Shown in pieces: positions 1 to 9,812 of a stretch of DNA of 64,000 nucleotides (position 1 is its first letter; each line of letters begins with the position of its first letter). Source of the stretch: Dentipellis sp. KUC8613 (lineage: Eukaryota; Basidiomycota; Agaricomycetes; Russulales; Hericiaceae); assembly GCA_002286715.1 (NCBI GenBank), contig NSJX01000003.1, positions 856,680-920,679 on the forward strand, written 5' to 3'. Position numbers and translations under genes: made by a program. The notes beneath the pieces are model-generated. The model worked only from the letters and a program-made list of their open reading frames with translations. It did no database searches and had not been told where the DNA came from.

Positions 1-1396
1 CGAAAATATTATGGCCAGAGGCGAATGGGAAAGATGACGGCTTGGCGCTTATCTCACACCCGGAGCTTGAAGTGACAGACGGGTGGTACAGACTTCGTGC
101 GCAAGTAGACGGCCCGCTTGCCAGGGCCATACGCAAAGGCGCCATTCAAGTAGGCCGCAAGATTGCGGTCGCAGGCGCGAAGGTACATTGTTGACACCTT
201 ATACGCACCCCCGCCCGTACTGATATATCGCAAATTCAGATAACTACGCAAAGATCGGAGCCTTGTGAGGTATTAGAGGCTTACGACTCTTGCCAGCTCG
301 TCCTGTCCGGAAATTGTACCCACCTCGCGCCGTGGCATACCAAGCTTGGCTTCCAGTTGAAGCCTTTTATAGCAACCCTCGGCAGCCTGTCGCCAGACGG
401 AGGCACTGCACAGCTGATGAACCTCATCGTCACCAAAGTAAGATGAAAATCTGAATCCGAAGGTTCACCTCTGACGCTGAACAGGTCTACCCCATCGCAT
501 TCCTCGAATTCTTCGAAGAAAACGGCAAGAAGCGGCGAGAAGGCCCTCGCAAGGAGAAAGAAGAGTTGCTGTTGCAGGATCAGTGGATGGTGAGCAATTC
601 CAGCCGAAATTATCGATCCAGGCATCTGACATGGAGGCTCGCAGAAACGGAGAGAGAAAGAGCAGGCGCGTTTACGGTCCGAGCTTGAAGACAAGATAAA
701 CATCTACGAGGACTGGGCCGATCGACTCGAGAGGAGGTCTGGCTCGCATTTTCATCCAACAGAAGATGGTACGTCGCTCATCACCTTTACGTATGTACAA
801 GCATGCAAATTCTGACATTTGACAGATCCCCAACCAAACCATATTGAGGACATCTTCGACGAGCTCGACGGCGGCAAGGAATTCTCCGTTGTTACCGCGC
901 GCATTTCCCTTACCGAAGCTGGCTGGCTCGCACGATTCATCCGGGACAAAATCGCACAAGAGAGGGCACAGATTGGGGAGGAGATTGAACGGGACCTGAA
1001 GGTAAGCCAACCCATATCTGCTCCCACATCTTGACACTTATTCAAATGCGAACGAGTAGCACGTATGCCCACCTCGCGATGTCCGCAGCTTCCGTGTCCT
1101 GTTCATGAAAGACGCATGCTCCATTCGAAAGCCTTCCCAGCGGACTGCGGAAATCACTGTCTGGGATGTCATGTCATTATCCTTCGACGAAGGCAAGCAG
1201 GCCGGTAACTTTGCTGAGGGCCAGCGCTTCCTTGTGAGTCCAATAGCACATTGCTCGACAATGTTTGACCAATAGCCTACAGGTCACAAACCTCATACCC
1301 TCTCAACAAAGCGCATGGATGAAACCTGGCGAAGGCTCGCACATATACCTCTCTACGAGAAGGGACTCGAGATGGACCCGCATCAAGACTCGCTAA
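1..1396 (+). CDS. BRCA2: BRCA2/Brh2 homologue, 3' part (5' end outside window)
   Basis: This is the C-terminal, DNA-binding half of a BRCA2-family recombination mediator, which loads Rad51 onto single-stranded DNA in homologous repair. The first exon, open from the window edge, reads ILWPEANGKDDGLALISHPE and continues with TDGWYRLRAQVDGPLARAIR, which matches the OB1 fold of BRCA2. The next exon has WHTKLGFQ, equivalent to WYTKLGF in animal BRCA2. Later exons carry a charged helical stretch (FEENGKKRREGPRKEKEE) and a second OB-like segment (RSFRVLFMKDACSIRK). Introns lie at about 183-239, 440-482, 590-632, 769-825, 1003-1059 and 1233-1282, all short GT..AG. The stop is TAA at 1394-1396. The BRC repeats that contact Rad51 would be upstream and are not visible. 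Brh2 of Ustilago is the known basidiomycete member, so presence here is expected. Confidence 0.88.
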
Positions 1397-1500
1397 GATC
1401 ACAGACTAACTTATACGTTGCTGTAATACCATTCTCATGTAGTGTCGATTCAGTGGTGATTATACGATTAGCGACTGAGTGTATACGATAATTGCAAAGC

Positions 1501-3232
1501 TCAAACGGATCCGACGTCGTACTTCTTCATGGTAGCCTGCCAGTCCCTAATGTCCTCGTGTCCCATGATGACGATGGTCGGCTTGTTGCCTGACTGAGGA
1601 CCGAAGATACGATTAGCGACGCGCTGCATAGATTCGGGCGTGATCTCGTCAATCTTGTCGCACATCTCGGTCACAGGAACCTTGCGGTTGTGAACGAGGA
1701 GCTAGATGGACACTCGTTAGCCTCGCGATATAAGATCCTAAGTGCGCAGCATGACGTACCTGACGACCAAGATCCTCGACCTCAACTGCCCTGCTCTCGA
1801 GGGCCATCATCAAACTTGACTTGAGCTGGTTCTTCGCCCGGTTCAACTCCACTTCGGGGACGGTGCGATACAAGAGCAAGCTGAGCTGATGTACAAGGTG
1901 CGGCAGAATCTGTGCAGGAGAGTTGCCCTTGCTGCGATTGGGTGCCGGCACGAACGATGCGAACAAGCCGAACAAAGAGGAATCAGTGTAGATGTGGTGG
2001 AAGGAGGCACAGTGGTCGATCTGTGGGTGGTGGTTGAGGATGTGGGTGTATAGTCGCGAATACATGCCCTTTCCGGGCCCACCTGGTTACGCAGCTTCAG
2101 TAAGGAAAGGAGATGTATGACTGCCATTACCTACCTGCCGAGAAACTACCTCCTCCTCCCAGCAAGACCTGCATAGTAGCCAAGTCATAGATATCCGGGT
2201 CATGGATACCTACACCCTCAAATGCAAGGTAGATATGGTTGAATTCGGAGTCAGGGTCCTTGATGTATCGGTGTCCGCCAGTGTACGTGGAGCCGACGAT
2301 AGGAGAGCCCTGGAGGTGCGGAGCCGCATCTGCAGGGTAAAGGTAGGATGAAGCAGCTCGGGTCAACGACTTCATGAGAGATGGCGATGACGACGCGAGA
2401 AGATGCGGGGGGACATGCTGCCCCACACCATTTTGGCGACTTGTCGAAGAGGTCGGCGGCTGTACAGGCTCGTACTTTAGCGACGAAAAGTACTTGTCCG
2501 CGAGCTCCACCAGTTGCTCGTGTTGCATCCCTGCCCCAGCAATGACCATTCGCTCGGGTCGGTACCAGTCCTTGACGAAGGATCGCATTAATGGCTCGGT
2601 AATGGCATCGATGCGGTGCTCTGGGCAGAGCAAAGGGTTTCCGAGACCTTCGCCGTTGTAGGCGACCTCATGGAGGAATTCGGGCAAGATCATGTCCGGC
2701 TTCGCGCTAATTTCGCGAATCTCATACCGAGCAGCATCTCTCTGCGCCTCCAGCTCCTCCGGAAGGTAAGACGCGTTGAGTACTGTGTCGGCAATAAGTG
2801 ACATTGCGAGCGGCGTAGCCTTGTGGAAGTGCGACGACTGGTACATGATGGTCTCCCTGGAGGAAGAGCACATTATCTGGCCACCCAATTCGTTGATTGC
2901 TGTAGACATCTCCTCGTCGGACAGAGAACTGGTGGACTGTCACCCGACGTTAGACAAGTACACTTGCGAGATTAGAAAGTACACACCTTGAAAGCCATTC
3001 GGTCCAGGAAATGGCTCACACCCGATGTCGAGGGAACTTCATATCGCGAGCCAGCATCCACGTACAATCCAACGGACGAAAAGTGACCCGGAGTCGATTC
3101 TGTAGCGACGCGTATCTTGTTCGGGAGAGTGGTAATTTGAACAGGTGGGCTCGATGCGGTCGAAGCCCGACGGAGCTGCTGTTGCTGCCGCCGCAGACCC
3201 TGGCGCACTACAGAGTACGAGGCATTGCGCAT
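1501..3232 (-). CDS. MAS2: Mitochondrial processing peptidase alpha subunit
   Basis: Non-catalytic, substrate-binding subunit of the matrix peptidase that removes presequences from imported proteins. The start at 3232 (MRNASYSVVRQGLRRQ) gives an Arg-rich, Gln-rich N-terminus typical of a mitochondrial presequence; an upstream in-frame TTG at 3304 is rejected. The beta-subunit zinc site HxxEH is absent, replaced around DRMAFKSTSSLSDEEM, as expected for alpha. The glycine-rich substrate loop is present as [20 protein letters not shown], rebuilt across the intron near 2083-2139. Other introns are at about 2939-2985 and 1702-1759. The C-terminus reads GHEDIRDWQATMKKYDVGSV, then TGA at 1501-1503. 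Length is about 520 residues, normal for the family. It is convergent with BRCA2; the tRNA-Cys lies 316 bp upstream. Confidence 0.93.
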
Positions 3233-3547
3233 CCCGGGAGACAGAGATAGAGAACGGTGGTGGACGTTTGAGGGAGACCAACGCGAGCGTGGCAGAAAGC
3301 TCAAGTCCTCACGCGCTTACGGAGCATTACCGTCATCGTTCGGCAAGACTTCAACCGCGCGACGCGAAGCATCCTATATTATGGCGCCTATATCTCAAGG
3401 AAAACGACACTGCAGCATACGACTCAGAGGACATGCAGTGCGTTTTCAACGGACAAGGGAGCTGGACCACTGCCTACAAAGCGTGCAGGCATGCGCGGAC
3501 TGGAATCAACGGCATGCAGGAGTTTTTGAGAGGGTAGCAAAAAAGGC
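3233..3547. other. Intergenic, 5' flank of MPP alpha
   Basis: This 315-bp stretch lies between the MPP alpha start and the tRNA-Cys gene and must hold the MPP alpha promoter. I see no further gene; open frames here have no recognisable protein content. Confidence 0.5.
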
Positions 3548-3630
3548 AGACAACATCGTGAGTCGAACACGAGACCCTGCGATATTCTTGCCACTGCAAT
3601 CGCATGCTCTAACCACTGAGCTATGCTGTC
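3548..3630 (-). tRNA. tRNA-Cys (GCA) with a 10-nt intron
   Basis: On the minus strand the sequence folds as a complete cloverleaf. The acceptor stem GACAGCA pairs with TGTTGTC (one G-U). The D arm is GCTC/GAGC, the anticodon stem TGCGA/TCGCA, and the T arm TCGTG-TTCGACT-CACGA. The anticodon is GCA at 3597-3595. A 10-nt insertion (3593-3584) follows position 37, the normal site for nuclear tRNA introns. The discriminator base is U, an identity element of cysteine tRNAs. Without the intron the gene is 73 nt including the discriminator. Confidence 0.9.
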
Positions 3631-3935
3631 TTTTAGCAGAAAGAGTCTGAGTCAGGTAGAATGAGTGGCGCAGGAAGAGCCGCAGTGTTTATGCCGACAG
3701 CCACTCCGACTCATGGTTTATTATGACCCTTCCGAACCCGACTCCCGGCGTAGAGGGGTTCACGTCAGACCTCGGAGGACATCTTGTCCCTATCTTTGGA
3801 GGTCACTTCACCCCTCGAGGCGTTCTTTTTCTACTCCACTACGCGTCGTGTGAGCGTCCCTAAAGGTCTGCACCTTTGTCCCCCTCCTGTAATACGTCTA
3901 TCAGCGCGCAGTCTCTCTTTTCCGCATCTTGAGCA
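3631..3935. other. Intergenic, tRNA-Cys 5' flank and ceramidase leader
   Basis: About 305 bp between the tRNA gene and the ceramidase ATG. Pyrimidine-rich sequence just before the ATG fits a fungal 5' leader. Nothing else recognised. Confidence 0.4.
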
Positions 3936-5217
3936 ATGGAGACTATCCCCGTCCACGGCATCTGGGGTCCAGTAACTGCGACTTTGGATTGGTGCGAGGT
4001 AAGGCGAAAAGAGTCATTTGATCTCTTCACCCAATTCATTTCAACCTCTCTAGGCCAACTACCAGTTTTCGCATTATATTGCCGAGCTCGCCAACTCCTT
4101 CTCGAACATTGTCACAGTTGCTCTTGCGCTGTATGGGACGCTCTCTGTCTTCCGGGAGACGCTTCCCGTCCGCTATGTCGCTGGTTTTGTTGTTCGTCCT
4201 TTGTTCCGATCGCTCTATAGCTATAGCACCCCGACACAAACCGTACACGCGTTAACTTGCACAGGGATTCGCACTCGTCGGAATTGGCAGCTTCGCCTTT
4301 CACGCAACCCTCCTATACGAGGCACAACTAGCCGATGAGCTACCGATGATCTACGTCGCAAGTTACTGCAACGCCGTTCTCTGGGACATTAAGCCGGGCT
4401 TTGAACAGCACTCCGCGCGCATACGGAACCTCCTGCTCAGCTCTCTGCTCTTTGACATCCTGTTCACCTGGAGCTAGTGCGTGCCCGCCTCTCTTCCTTT
4501 TGCGCTTACTCATCCGACGATCAGTGCATGCTATCGCAATCCCGTGTATCACCAGGTGGTATTCGCGATCCTCATGTTCTGCGTCACTGCCCGGACTACG
4601 TACCTTGTCGGCTACTCTGATTTTTCTCGCCGGATTCCGGAAAAGAAGAAGAGTATAACGCGTCGCTTGTTCGGAACGGGCGCGGCGGTATTCGCCTTTG
4701 GGTTTTTCGTGTGGAATCTCGACAACATCTTCTGCAGCACGCTCACTAACTGGAAGCGCACGATTGGTTGGCCTACCGCTTTCCTATTAGAAGGTCAGTT
4801 CTGCGCACTCCTATCGCGACGACTACGCATGCTGACGTCGATGTCTTATAGGCCACTCTTGGTGGCATATCATGACCGTGAGTCCATAAATATCACAGCA
4901 CCTATACGTCCACTCATGCCGAAAAAGGCGGCGGGAACATATTACATGTTGATTGGCTCAAGCTGTATGTATAAGCTTTTCTCTGTTCGTTCCGTGCCCG
5001 CTGACCAACGTGTTGCAGATCTGTAAGTTTAGCCGGATTAAAGCGCCTACAGTTACTCGAATTGACCCCCCTCAGAACCTTGTGCATCAAGGATGATCAT
5101 CACAAGTTCATGGTGGACTACTGGCTCGGACTGCCGTTCATTCGGCGCCTCGATAGATGTATAATTGGCAGCCCAGACGGGACCGCATCTCCCCCAAAGA
5201 GCCGGATGTTAGACTGA
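3936..5217 (+). CDS. YPC1: Alkaline ceramidase (YPC1/YDC1/ACER family)
   Basis: Integral ER/Golgi membrane enzyme that hydrolyses ceramide or phytoceramide to a sphingoid base and fatty acid. It starts [20 protein letters not shown] and continues after an intron with [18 protein letters not shown], matching the family N-terminus. The signature block [20 protein letters not shown] holds the conserved His and Asp of this CREST-type metal hydrolase fold. Near the C-terminus [20 protein letters not shown] carries the second metal-binding histidine pair. Hydrophobic segments throughout fit about seven transmembrane helices. At least seven introns interrupt the gene; the exon giving GHSWWHIMT joins across introns near 4794-4851 and 4879-4926. 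The protein ends SPPKSRMLD with TGA at 5215-5217, about 300 residues, the usual size. Confidence 0.9.
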
Positions 5218-5499
5218 TAGAATTAATGCCGCATAGTACTGATAGATTCTTTTAGATATCTTGCCCCTCAATAGTGTGTGTACACGATGTGGTTTATGTC
5301 CTCCTTCCCGGTATCACCTGCAAATCAATGTTGTATTTTTCTTGATCACGAGATATGTTCATCTGCTCCACACATCGACGCGCTCGTCATGAATTCCTTT
5401 GAGGCCCCAGTGGCCATATATCAACCTGCAGGATTCGAAGCGAAACCAAACATCTCAACGTCAACCTGACCCACCAACATACCCGCAATTCCCAGCAAG

Positions 5500-5796
5500 A
5501 TGCAGTGCCAATCTCTTGTTCTCGTCGCAATGCTGACCGCTTGCCATGCACTTTCCATCGGCGTGCGAGACAGTTCCAGAATGGGAACCAGGTATGTTCA
5601 TTCTCTGTCACTGCGTGCTGCGGCGTGGTTCATGAGTTTGGGTCGATCCCCTAGATCTCACTTCTTCAAGAGGGTTGAACCTGTTCCCCCGGCGGGATCG
5701 GGAACTTTCAACCCTGGCACGTTGTCGCACCCTACTGACATCCTACCGATCAAGCAACTCATCGAATCGGAAGGGCTCCCCATGGGAGACAACTAG
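5500..5796 (+). CDS. Putative small secreted protein
   Basis: The ATG at 5500 opens a frame beginning MQCQSLVLVAMLTACHALS, a convincing signal peptide (short polar start, hydrophobic core, small residues at the cleavage site). The whole frame is open to the stop at 5794-5796 (98 residues). A GT..AG segment from about 5592 to 5654 is exactly 63 nt and divisible by three, so a spliced form of about 77 residues is also possible. The mature part is Pro/Gly-rich with no cysteine pattern. I recognise no family. It may be one of the many lineage-specific small secreted proteins of basidiomycetes, but with such a short frame the call is tentative. Confidence 0.45.
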   Translation: MQCQSLVLVAMLTACHALSIGVRDSSRMGTRYVHSLSLRAAAWFMSLGRSPRSHFFKRVEPVPPAGSGTFNPGTLSHPTDILPIKQLIESEGLPMGDN

Positions 5797-6221
5797 ACCT
5801 CCATCGATCTGAAAAGGGTGAGTATGATAATGCTCTACCAAAACAAGGATTGAACTGAAACGACTGCACTTCCCTCCTTAGCAGGCATCGCAGGCAATTG
5901 TCGAGACATCGTCCATCGCTCTATCACACATCCGCCATATCTAACTTCTTCGCTATTTTGCACTCACTTGTTGTACCATCGCTAATCTGCCTACCGCACG
6001 TGTCAATTCTATCTGAGCGATTTCGGTTCCCCGTGAAGAGCAGACTCGTAGTGAACTGCCAGACCCACCGCGTCGCAAAACCGTATAGTGTGAGATGTGC
6101 ATTGATAATTAAGCAAGCAAGTACAATAGTTACAGCATGAGATCCATAGCCTGAATCGTTAGTCAAGGTCAACGATGCACCAGGTATACAGGAACTGGGA
6201 CGAACGCAATGCTCAGAGGAA
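5797..6221. other. Intergenic between convergent genes
   Basis: A 425-bp gap between the secreted-protein stop and the EF-Ts stop. It should hold the 3' ends of both transcripts. No coding signal recognised. Confidence 0.4.
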
Positions 6222-7259
6222 TCAAGGCTTCGGGTCCTCGCCCACAGTCCACTTCGCGAACTCCACGACCTGCACTCCGCCAGCCTCGTCAGCATCCGCA
6301 CCAACGACAAGCTGCTTCTCAATCGCCCAGCGGTCAAGCAGGGCGCGCACGCTCTCGTCCGGGAGAGATCCCGCCATCATCATGAATGGCTGGTCGTATA
6401 AGGCTGTCTCATCCTTGATGCCCTCTGGAGAGTGGATAGAGTGTGTCTCGAAGCCGACTATTTGCCTTGCTAGCGACCGCTGAAGCTTGTCGAGGTCCTG
6501 ACGGAAGGCATCCGTAGTGAGCAATGTGCTGAGGTTACGCGACTTCAGGGCCAGGAGAGCGAGCGCGCCGATCCGTCCCTGGGAGGGCAGGCTGACACCG
6601 CCATGCGTGTAGGACGCGACGCGGAGGCCGAGAGATGGTTGTGTGCTGGGGAAGGGGTCGTGCGCGACGGCGGTCGCTCGCTTGAGGGAGATCTTCTCGC
6701 CAAGTTTCGCAATGTGGTCGCGAATGGCGCTGGCAACGGTGGCCGTGGAGGGTGTGCTGGAGGGCGTCTGGGATAGGAGTGGTGCGTCATTGAGCAGGTC
6801 CACGGGGACAGGGTTAAGGAAGTCATCCGTGTTTGCCTGAGCGTCGGAGATGAAGGCGGCGGTGTGGGCGATGTCGGCGACGAGCTTTCCGAAGAGTTCG
6901 TTTCTGGCGACAAAGTCGGTCTCGCAGTTGAGCTCGATCATAGCAGCGCGGACACCCCCACGACCCGTCTCTGAGCCAGTTCCGGCTGACAGCACCGAAA
7001 CGCCAATTAGACCTTCCCCTGCTGTCCTCCCGTCGAGCTTAGCAGCTTTCTTCGCGCCCGAAACCTCCAGGTCCTTCTGCAGCCATTCCAGCGCGGCCTT
7101 GACATCATTGTTCGTGGCGCTGAGCGCTTCACGGGCCTTCACGATAGACACCTCCGTTAACTTGCGCAGCTCTGCGACGAGCTTCAGCGACGGCTTCGCA
7201 GGCTCGGCGGTGGAATAGAAACGGAGAGCAGGGAGGACGGCGCGCGTTGACCTGAACAT
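6222..7259 (-). CDS. TSF1: Elongation factor Ts, mitochondrial
   Basis: Guanine-nucleotide exchange factor for mitochondrial EF-Tu. It is a single exon of about 345 residues starting MFRSTRAVLPALRFYST, a clear mitochondrial presequence; an in-frame GTG at 7286 is rejected as start. The N-terminal UBA-like domain reads LRKLTEVSIVKAREALSATN. The core signature ELNCETDFVARNELFGKL holds the TDFVARN motif that contacts EF-Tu. The C-terminal part is less conserved but includes the expected exchange-domain repeat (GLRVASYTHGGVSLPSQGRI). It diverges from NAF1, with 140 bp between the two start codons. Confidence 0.93.
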   Translation of the reverse strand: MFRSTRAVLPALRFYSTAEPAKPSLKLVAELRKLTEVSIVKAREALSATNNDVKAALEWLQKDLEVSGAKKAAKLDGRTAGEGLIGVSVLSAGTGSETGRGGVRAAMIELNCETDFVARNELFGKLVADIAHTAAFISDAQANTDDFLNPVPVDLLNDAPLLSQTPSSTPSTATVASAIRDHIAKLGEKISLKRATAVAHDPFPSTQPSLGLRVASYTHGGVSLPSQGRIGALALLALKSRNLSTLLTTDAFRQDLDKLQRSLARQIVGFETHSIHSPEGIKDETALYDQPFMMMAGSLPDESVRALLDRWAIEKQLVVGADADEAGGVQVVEFAKWTVGEDPKP

Positions 7260-7399
7260 GATGAGCTGGTGTAGACTGAGCAGCACGCGCGACGCGAAAT
7301 TTTGGTACGACGCGTCTCGCGTCAGCTGGATTTGGCAATGACTTGAAAGAGACGCAGTTGTTCTGCAGCCTGTCTCTTTGCAAACCCACCATTTCCCTC

Positions 7400-9354
7400 A
7401 TGCAGGCTCCATTCTTTAAAGTTCCTGAGATTGTTCCCCAGGATCTTCTTCTGATCCAGGATCTCGTTGGGCAAATTCAAAAGGCACCAGAGGTGCCACA
7501 CACGGTCGCGGTGGCCATAAAACAAGAGGAGGATGACATCGCGAGTTCGGACGATGGTGCCAATAGCGAAGACGAAGTGGAGGCGGAGGTCTTGGCTGGT
7601 GGTGAAGAGGATGGCTCTGGCTCGTCCAAAAGGTCAGTTTCATTGCCCAGCTGTGTTGCATACAAAACTAATTTCCTTTCAGCACAGGGCTTTCGGACTC
7701 CTCTTCTGATTCTTCCTCAGACTCAGACACTGACGTCGAAGAGGACATTAAACCGACAAACAAGCGTAAGCAGGTGGAGGATGAAGACGACGAAGACGGC
7801 GAACCATCTTCTACAGCCATCCTTCGAACTAAAAATGAGCTCCTCGAGGGTGACATCATCGTACCCCAGATCTCCGAGGTTGGGCCAGATGAACAGCTTG
7901 AGAAAGTGGGAGAAATTATGAGTATCATCGACAAGGTCGCTATCGTCAAAGGCCATGCTTCTCAAGCTCAGAACCGGGCCTCTGAGAAAGCTCTGGACTC
8001 TGAGACTCTGCTGGTCTTCGAAGACAGGAAGGTCTTGGGCCATGTAAGTATCCCTCCTCTATCTCACATGTGCCTCGTCTGACCTGACACAGGTTTTTGA
8101 AACATTTGGTCCAACATACCAGCCTCTGTACCAGATCAAATTCACCAACGACTTTCCGCTAAACCCTGACCAGGTGATAATCGGTCGTGAAGTGTTTCAC
8201 GTACCGCAGCGAAGCAATTTTGTGTTCCTATCCGAACTCAAGCGTATCAAAGGAAGCGATGCGAGCAATGTCCATGATGAGGAGCCTGCCGAGTATGAGC
8301 TTGAGTTCTCCGACGACGAAGAGGAGGCGGCATACAAAGCGAGGATGAAACAGCGGTTTGTGTATTGCGTGGTTTATATCATGAATCGCCTTCTCATGTT
8401 CGCGTTAGACGTCAAGCTTCGCGGGAACCCTCGATTGTAGGCTCGTCAAGACATTCGACACCAGTACCTTCGAGATACACAACTCCATCCCGAGATCAAA
8501 ATATAGCCGCAGACTCATTCTATGGCTCGAACCCTTTCGATGCGCACGGTCCCTACGACATGGACTACGGTGTTGCTGCTGGTCCCTCGCGCCCTGCTCC
8601 GAAGCCATACGACGATCCCTATTCTGATGAGTACAATACGGCAGCGGCTGCTGCGGTCTTGTACGGCACATCTCCCAGCGAGACGCTGGCGGGCACGAGC
8701 GTCTCGTCTGATGCTTCGGATCACGGTGAGTATGGTCGCAACCGAGGTCGCGGTCGTGGCAGACGACCCGATCGTGGGGGGCGTGCCATCCGCGACCACG
8801 AGCCTCGCGGTCGACCATATGACCGTGGTGGGCGTGGACGAGGCAGGGGACGTGGGTCTGGCGACGCGTACTCCGGTGGGCGCGGGGGCCATCAATCAAT
8901 ACCACCTACGCACCCGCCGCGGTCCTTGTCTCCGACTTCCCTGGCCATTGCTACCGCTACCGGCCAGTTTCCCACAGACTCTGGTTATGCCGCTGCTAGC
9001 CCTCTTCAGGCAGCGGCCGCACCCCAGGCTGCGTGGTCGTACGACCCCTACCAGCCACAACAAAGCCAACAACAGATGTTTGCCTTTGGCGGGCACGCGC
9101 AGCCATATGTGCAGCCGCACATTAATCCACGCTTCGCGTCTCAGCTAGGGTTCAACATGGGCTTCATGGGCCAGGGGCAGCAGTCACAGCAGCAGCAGCA
9201 ACAGCAGCAGCAGTACTCACAGTATAGCCAGTACGGCGCTGGTATGGGCAGCTATGGGGCAGCTGGTCAGACTGGTCAGGGATGGTCCGGGCAGTGGGAT
9301 TATTCCAACGGACCGCTGCCGCATGGGCAGGGTCCGAGCGGCGGACAGACATGA
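7400..9354 (+). CDS. NAF1: H/ACA snoRNP assembly factor NAF1
   Basis: Nuclear chaperone that brings Cbf5/dyskerin to nascent H/ACA RNAs and is later replaced by Gar1. The start MQAPFFKVPEIVPQDLLLIQ is the first ATG of the frame. An acidic Ser/Asp-rich region is followed by the Gar1-like core: VFEDRKVLGHVFETFGP and YQIKFTNDFPLNPDQVIIGR, then VFHVPQRSNFVFLSEL. The C-terminal half is low complexity, with an RG/RGG-rich tract near 8740-8890 (GRNRGRGRGRRPDRGG) and a Gln/Tyr/Gly-rich tail containing a CAG/CAA microsatellite near 9180-9215. Introns lie at about 7633-7682, 8044-8092 and 8355-8408. The tail ends with TGA at 9352-9354. The RGG and Q/Y-rich tail is longer than the compact Gar1 type and suits RNA binding or nucleolar condensation (inference). 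Confidence 0.92.
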
Positions 9355-9812
9355 TTGCTTGCTTGTATCAATGCACGTTGAATTATATTTTTATTTGCGG
9401 TCTGTTCACCTCGCTGTGTCCTCGTGGTTGAGCTGCAGGCCGGCGGTAGGATAGTCCAGAGAAGATATTGCGTGACGTTGCTGTGAATGCTTAGCTTGCT
9501 TGGACCACGGGTTGAATGAGCCAGACGCTCGGCGGGACCGCAGGCACAATAGCAGCGGCCACAGTTGTGGTCATCCCGTCTCATAAGTGGCAGCTGCACC
9601 ACTGCACTCAGCTCGCGAGCGCTCGCCGTTCTTCAATATTCTTCCCCGTATCCTCCAAGTCGCGACAGTCGTGGCCGACAGCGACCGACGCCCTGGGACC
9701 GACACTGTTCCCAATATAGCAACCCCGACGTATCGAAGAAGTTTAGCAGCCGCGAGCAGCGACAGCAACACCCCCGTGCTCATCAACGACGACGCTTGCA
9801 CCGACGTCCGCC
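9355..9812. other. Intergenic, NAF1 3' flank and next gene's leader
   Basis: A 458-bp gap between genes on the same strand. The first part is T-rich and fits the NAF1 3' UTR. The rest is GC-rich, with several short frames that could be upstream ORFs. No supported gene. Confidence 0.4.

Noticed and set aside
9174..9215. CAG/CAA repeat as a separate repeat element
   Set aside because: It lies within the NAF1 coding frame and encodes its Gln-rich tail; reported there.
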